A stretch of DNA of 64,000 bases from Pyrobaculum oguniense TE7. Lineage in GTDB: Archaea; Thermoproteota; Thermoprotei; Thermoproteales; Thermoproteaceae. The DNA is taken from the NCBI GenBank assembly GCA_000247545.1, contig CP003316.1, positions 281,233-345,232 on the forward strand. Direction: 5' to 3'. Positions 60,345 to 64,000 of the stretch are shown here, in pieces. Every line of letters starts with the position of its first letter. Position 1 is the stretch's first letter. The notes beneath the pieces were generated by a model. It saw only the letters and a program-made list of their open reading frames with translations. It was not told the DNA's origin and made no database searches. The position numbers were made by a program, and so were the translations under genes.

Positions 60345-60831
60345 GGCGTCTCCCGTCCTCAGCCGGTAATATAACCGTGATTTTATAGGCGTCGCCGAAA
60401 TATATACCGCTGAGATCTTCGCCTAGGTGGAACTCGCCGTCAAGCGAGTGCAATATGCACTTTTCGCAGTTAAGTTTCACAAATTCTATGACATCTCTTA
60501 AGACCTTTGTCAGCTCTTTTGGAGATCCCTTAACAGAGAACATGACACTGCCGTGGTTGCTGTGTATATGTGGATGAACGTGGGCATTGTACTCTTGCGC
60601 CACGTAATCGATCATCTTCGCCACTTCTCTAGTAAATTCGTTCTCGTCTAGGTGGTGGGCGTGATAGTGGTGGTGCTCCTCTTCTTCCTCCTCGCCAGCC
60701 TCGTCGCTTGAGGAAACCAACGTCACGTTTATTACGATCTCAAGAGGCTGGCCAGCGGCGATCCTCTCAAGATCAGACTCTAGCTTCCTCCAATCCTCCA
60801 TACCTAGCTTTATCTTGCTAAACACCAACAT
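60319..60831 (-). CDS. His/Glu-rich small protein, candidate metal-binding
   Basis: 170 aa from ATG 60831. A ferredoxin-like N-terminus (PLEIVINVTLVSS) is followed by an acidic-histidine block: six glutamates at about 47-52 and then HHHYHAHH (53-60). The C-terminal part has VHPHIHSNHGSVMF and further His/Cys (NCEKCILHSLDGEFHLG). The cluster of histidines points to Ni, Co, Zn or Cu handling. Divergent from the Nudix gene, with which it shares one AT-rich promoter block. Confidence 0.7.
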   Translation of the reverse strand: MLVFSKIKLGMEDWRKLESDLERIAAGQPLEIVINVTLVSSSDEAGEEEEEEHHHYHAHHLDENEFTREVAKMIDYVAQEYNAHVHPHIHSNHGSVMFSVKGSPKELTKVLRDVIEFVKLNCEKCILHSLDGEFHLGEDLSGIYFGDAYKITVILPAEDGRRLKVHELHL

Positions 60832-60873
60832 CGATCGGGAGACGTGTTTAAAAATTTGAAACTCAGCGCACTT

Positions 60874-61314
60874 GTGCCCAGAAAATGCATAGTAGCTAGC
60901 GGCGTCCTTATGGAAAACGGCAAGGTTCTGCTTATCAAACACCGACTCCTAGGCGTCTACATATATCCCGGCGGACACGTAGAGCCGAGCGAAACCCCCA
61001 CAGAGGCCGTTATCAGAGAATTCGAGGAAGAAACCGGGCTAAGAGTGGAGCCCATTGGGCATATCCACGGAGTGAGGGATAAAGACGTGGTGGAGCGACC
61101 ACTGCCGCTACTCATCCTAGAGGAGTTGGTGCGTTACCCTGACGAAGTTCACGTTCACTTCGACCTCATATATCTAGTGAGGAGAGTTGGAGGCGTACAG
61201 ACAGAGGGATACTGGGTCGACGTGGACGACGTAGACAAAATAGAGACCTACCCAAACGTGCGCTGGGTTATAAAAATAGCACACGACACGATATATAGGT
61301 TAAGAAAAGTTTAA
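60874..61314 (+). CDS. Nudix hydrolase
   Basis: About 146 aa. A full Nudix box G-x5-E-x7-REFEEE-x-GL lies at residues 34-56 (GHVEPSE...REFEEETGL). It hydrolyses a nucleoside diphosphate linked to another moiety; the substrate cannot be read. GTG 60874 is chosen because the TATA-like tttaaaaat is centred about 24-26 nt upstream; a longer GTG start at 60844 lies inside that box. Confidence 0.85.
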   Translation: MPRKCIVASGVLMENGKVLLIKHRLLGVYIYPGGHVEPSETPTEAVIREFEEETGLRVEPIGHIHGVRDKDVVERPLPLLILEELVRYPDEVHVHFDLIYLVRRVGGVQTEGYWVDVDDVDKIETYPNVRWVIKIAHDTIYRLRKV

Positions 61315-61338
61315 ATAGAATATAGTTCGTCAGCCATA

Positions 61339-61454
61339 ATGTCGGGGGTATCGGGGCTTCGACAGGGAATTCCCAACGGGTCGTTGATAGGCTAGTTCAA
61401 ACATTAAAGCAATACGGAATAAGGCATATCCTAGGAATAACAGGGGGCTCAATA
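61339..61454 (+). other. Displaced 5' end of ilvB (one-base frameshift)
   Basis: The expected start is ATG 61339, about 26 nt after TATA-like gtttaaatag. From it the frame closes at a TAG after 18 codons. In the frame of the downstream gene this stretch reads RVVDRLVQTLKQYG followed by IRHILGITGGSI, the normal beginning of acetolactate synthase. The distance to ATG 61455 is 116, one base short of a multiple of three. Adding one G in the run at 61344-61348 (or at 61353-61356) restores a continuous frame with 39 more residues. Confidence 0.75.
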
Positions 61455-63104
61455 ATGGCGTTATACGATGCGCTATACAACCAAGATATTGAACCCATTA
61501 TGTTTAGGCACGAGCAGGGAGCCATACATGCCGCGGAGGCCTTTGCGAGAGTCTCCGGGAGACCTGCTGTCGTGGCCGTCACCAGCGGCCCTGGTGCCAC
61601 TAACATAGTCACAGGTCTGGCCGACGCGTATATGGACTCAGTGCCTGTGGTGGCTATTACAGGTCAGGTGCCCACTACTATATTCGGCCGAGACGGCTTC
61701 CAAGAAACAGACATACTAGGCGTGGTTACTCCCATTACTAAATTCGCATACCAAGTCAAGAAGGCCGAAGAGGCGGTTGCTGCTTTTAAGACTGCATACG
61801 AGATTTCGATAATCGGAAGGCCGGGACCCACCTTAGTCGATATACCGAGAGATATACAGCTCGCAGCCGCTCCAGATCGTGAGGAAAAAATTCCAGTAAA
61901 CAGGGAGAAGTTTATACCTCCGCCACCCGACGAGGATAAACTTAGGCTGGCTGCCAAGTACTTAATAGAGGCTAGAAGGCCGGTAGTATTAGTCGGCGGC
62001 GGCGTGTTGTGGTCGGGGGCAACGCCCGAGGTCTTGGAGTTATCCCGCATGTTGTACGCCCCTATCGTGTCGACGTTGCCGGGCAAGGCGGCGGTACCTC
62101 ACGATTATCCCCTCTACATGGGCCCAGCAGGGATGCACGGAAGAGCTGAGGCAGATGCCGCGTTGGCGAACGCAGATGTTATACTCGCAGTAGGCACGAG
62201 ATTCAGCGATAGAACATGGGGCAGGTTTAAAGAACTCCAGGAAAATGTGAAGAACGGAAAGGTAAAACTGATACACATAGACGCAGATAGAAGCGAGATT
62301 GGGAAAAACGTAAAGCCAACAATAGGCGTCATCGCGGATGCCAAGGAGGCGCTGAGGACGCTACTCAAATTTGTGGACGCCAGCGCCCAAAGAGATGGAA
62401 AATTCGTAACTTGGCTACTGGAAATAAGGAAGAAGTACGAAGAAGTAATGTCAAAAATAGCCGACTCGTCTAAGGCCTTTCACCCCTGGCGTGTGCTTAA
62501 AGTACTGAGGAGGGCCGCGCCGAGGAACACCATCACAACGACGGGCGTTGGGAGCCACCAGATGTGGGCGGAGGTGGCATGGGAAGTATACGAGCCCGGC
62601 ACCTTCATCACTTCGGCTGGCCTCGGCACCATGGGCTTCGGCGTGCCGGCAGCACTGGGGGCAAAACTGGCGGATCCCACAAGGCCGGTTCTGTGCATAG
62701 ACGGCGACGGCTCGTTCCAAATGACCATGAATAACCTAGCCCTAGTGAGGGAGTACAACCTGCCCATCGTGGTGGCTGTCTTCGATAATAGAGCCTTGCA
62801 ACTGGTAAAACAGTGGCAGATATACCTCTATAGGCGGAGGATTATAGCCACGGAGTTCGGCAAAATGCCCGACTTCATGAAAATAGCTGAGGCATACGAC
62901 ATAGAGGGAATAAAGCCGGAGAGCTACGACCAGCTGGAGAAGGCCGTGGCTAAGGCCCTGAGAAATAACGAGGCGCTGATAGTGGACTTGACGATTGACA
63001 GCGAAGAGGACATAGTGCTACCATGGGTTAAGCCAGGCGATTGGCTTACCTCGGCGATACTCCCAGAAGGGATGAACACCCCGCTGACATATGTGGAGAA
63101 TTAG
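61455..63104 (+). CDS. ilvB: Acetolactate synthase large subunit
   Basis: 549 aa from ATG 61455; about 39 N-terminal residues lie upstream in another frame. The catalytic glutamate is in PIMFRHEQGAIHAAEAFAR, VTSGPGATN follows, and the TPP-binding motif CIDGDGSFQMTMNN (GDG...NN) is intact. It joins two pyruvates, or pyruvate and 2-ketobutyrate, at the start of branched-chain amino acid synthesis. Truncation at ATG 61455 would remove part of the first strand and helix, so activity of that form is doubtful. The 3' end overlaps ilvN by 14 bases. Confidence 0.92.
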   Translation: MALYDALYNQDIEPIMFRHEQGAIHAAEAFARVSGRPAVVAVTSGPGATNIVTGLADAYMDSVPVVAITGQVPTTIFGRDGFQETDILGVVTPITKFAYQVKKAEEAVAAFKTAYEISIIGRPGPTLVDIPRDIQLAAAPDREEKIPVNREKFIPPPPDEDKLRLAAKYLIEARRPVVLVGGGVLWSGATPEVLELSRMLYAPIVSTLPGKAAVPHDYPLYMGPAGMHGRAEADAALANADVILAVGTRFSDRTWGRFKELQENVKNGKVKLIHIDADRSEIGKNVKPTIGVIADAKEALRTLLKFVDASAQRDGKFVTWLLEIRKKYEEVMSKIADSSKAFHPWRVLKVLRRAAPRNTITTTGVGSHQMWAEVAWEVYEPGTFITSAGLGTMGFGVPAALGAKLADPTRPVLCIDGDGSFQMTMNNLALVREYNLPIVVAVFDNRALQLVKQWQIYLYRRRIIATEFGKMPDFMKIAEAYDIEGIKPESYDQLEKAVAKALRNNEALIVDLTIDSEEDIVLPWVKPGDWLTSAILPEGMNTPLTYVEN

Positions 63105-63327
63105 TGCTATCCTCCCAAAATCGCTCGACGGGCTGGGGCGACTTGTGGCAATTACGAGACGCGCCAAGGTGGAGGTGCTGAAAATGACAGTCACCACCAA
63201 CGATATGAGGACTTACAACGTAGTTCTTGAAATCAGAGGAGAGCCAGACGAAGTGAACTGGCTTGTAGCAAAGCTTGATAAGTTACCAGAGATTCTTTCG
63301 ATTGAACAGATAAATATAGGCCCCTGA
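63091..63327 (+). CDS. ilvN: Acetolactate synthase small regulatory subunit (ACT domain)
   Basis: 78 aa, essentially one ACT domain: ISAILPKSLDGLGRLVAITRRAKVEVLKM, then NVVLEIRGEPDEVNWLVAKLDKL. It is the short archaeal version of IlvN, half the size of bacterial ones. It overlaps ilvB and sits 12 bases before ilvC, giving the operon ilvBNC. Confidence 0.9.
   Translation: MWRISAILPKSLDGLGRLVAITRRAKVEVLKMTVTTNDMRTYNVVLEIRGEPDEVNWLVAKLDKLPEILSIEQINIGP

Positions 63328-64000
<673 letters not shown>

Overview
The window is a dense archaeal chromosome segment from a hyperthermophilic crenarchaeon of the Thermoproteales, most likely Pyrobaculum. The grounds are archaeal/eukaryal-type information genes (PCNA, PriS, GINS, TFB, TFS, Elf1, RpoF, aIF1, aIF2-alpha, aIF5A, Nop10, Gar1, L7Ae, SRP54, SRP19 and ribosomal proteins with an 'e' suffix), GGGP synthase for ether lipids, an AglB oligosaccharyltransferase, many GTG starts, and leaderless promoters in which a TATA-like box lies about 23-26 nt upstream of the start codon. 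A C/D box sRNA is also present whose guide would direct tRNA C56 methylation; in Pyrobaculum this job is done by an sRNP instead of the protein Trm56. No rRNA, CRISPR array, insertion sequence or obvious plasmid/viral segment is seen.

Layout. 1-5.4 kb: partial MscS channel, small GTPase, RecA/KaiC-like ATPase, inositol phosphatase-like/FBPase protein behind a 24-bp palindromic promoter, SWIM zinc protein, the C56-guide sRNA, an orphan protein and a phosphoribosyltransferase. 5.5-9.3 kb: MoeA, a candidate sRNA, Elf1, GGGP synthase, L39e, PDCD5-like protein, S19e, TFS. 9.4-13.4 kb: replication and translation run PCNA-PriS-GINS-L44e-S27e and aIF2-alpha-Nop10. 13.4-24.6 kb: AglB, a YqgF-like RNase H-fold protein divergent from a DHH phosphoesterase, GlmS plus a sugar nucleotidyltransferase, a heavily sequon-bearing secreted protein with a membrane-anchored winged-helix protein, an unlisted 54-aa zinc protein and gamma-glutamyltranspeptidase. 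24.7-30.1 kb: GuaA, Pus10, TrmY-like methyltransferase, SRP54, KaiC-like ATPase.

30.2-37.7 kb: methyltransferase, MFS transporter, a multiply broken pseudogene of a secreted protein, two tRNA-Ser genes (one with a 13-nt intron), and a branched-chain amino acid type ABC transporter lacking LivF. 37.7-50.3 kb: ribosomal and translation genes (L7Ae, L24e, S28e, ArgS, aIF1, aIF5A, S8e, L21e), a nuclease-like gene overlapping argS, MTA phosphorylase, RpoF-DUF655, GPN GTPase-SRP19-S8e, and Gar1-TFB-TFE-beta-like-ThpR-CCA. 50.2-56.7 kb: a putative serine operon (SerA, class V aminotransferase, DUF89 phosphatase), a second canonical C/D sRNA, an HTH-CBS protein, a PfkB kinase and paired Dpp/Opp ATPases sharing an 83-bp identical repeat. 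56.8-64 kb: S4e, L24, beta-CASP nuclease, small orphan genes, Nudix hydrolase and an ilvB-ilvN-ilvC operon whose ilvB 5' end is out of frame by one base.

Two themes tie the genes together. T-loop modification of tRNA is encoded three ways here: Pus10 for pseudouridine 54/55, TrmY for m1-pseudouridine 54 and the sRNA for Cm56. Surface glycosylation is also represented, by GlmS plus nucleotidyltransferase for the sugar donor, AglB for transfer, and a secreted protein with 13 N-glycosylation sequons. Convergent genes often overlap at their 3' ends by a few to tens of bases, and operon members commonly overlap by an ATGA or similar junction. All identities come from reading the sequence; no database search was run.
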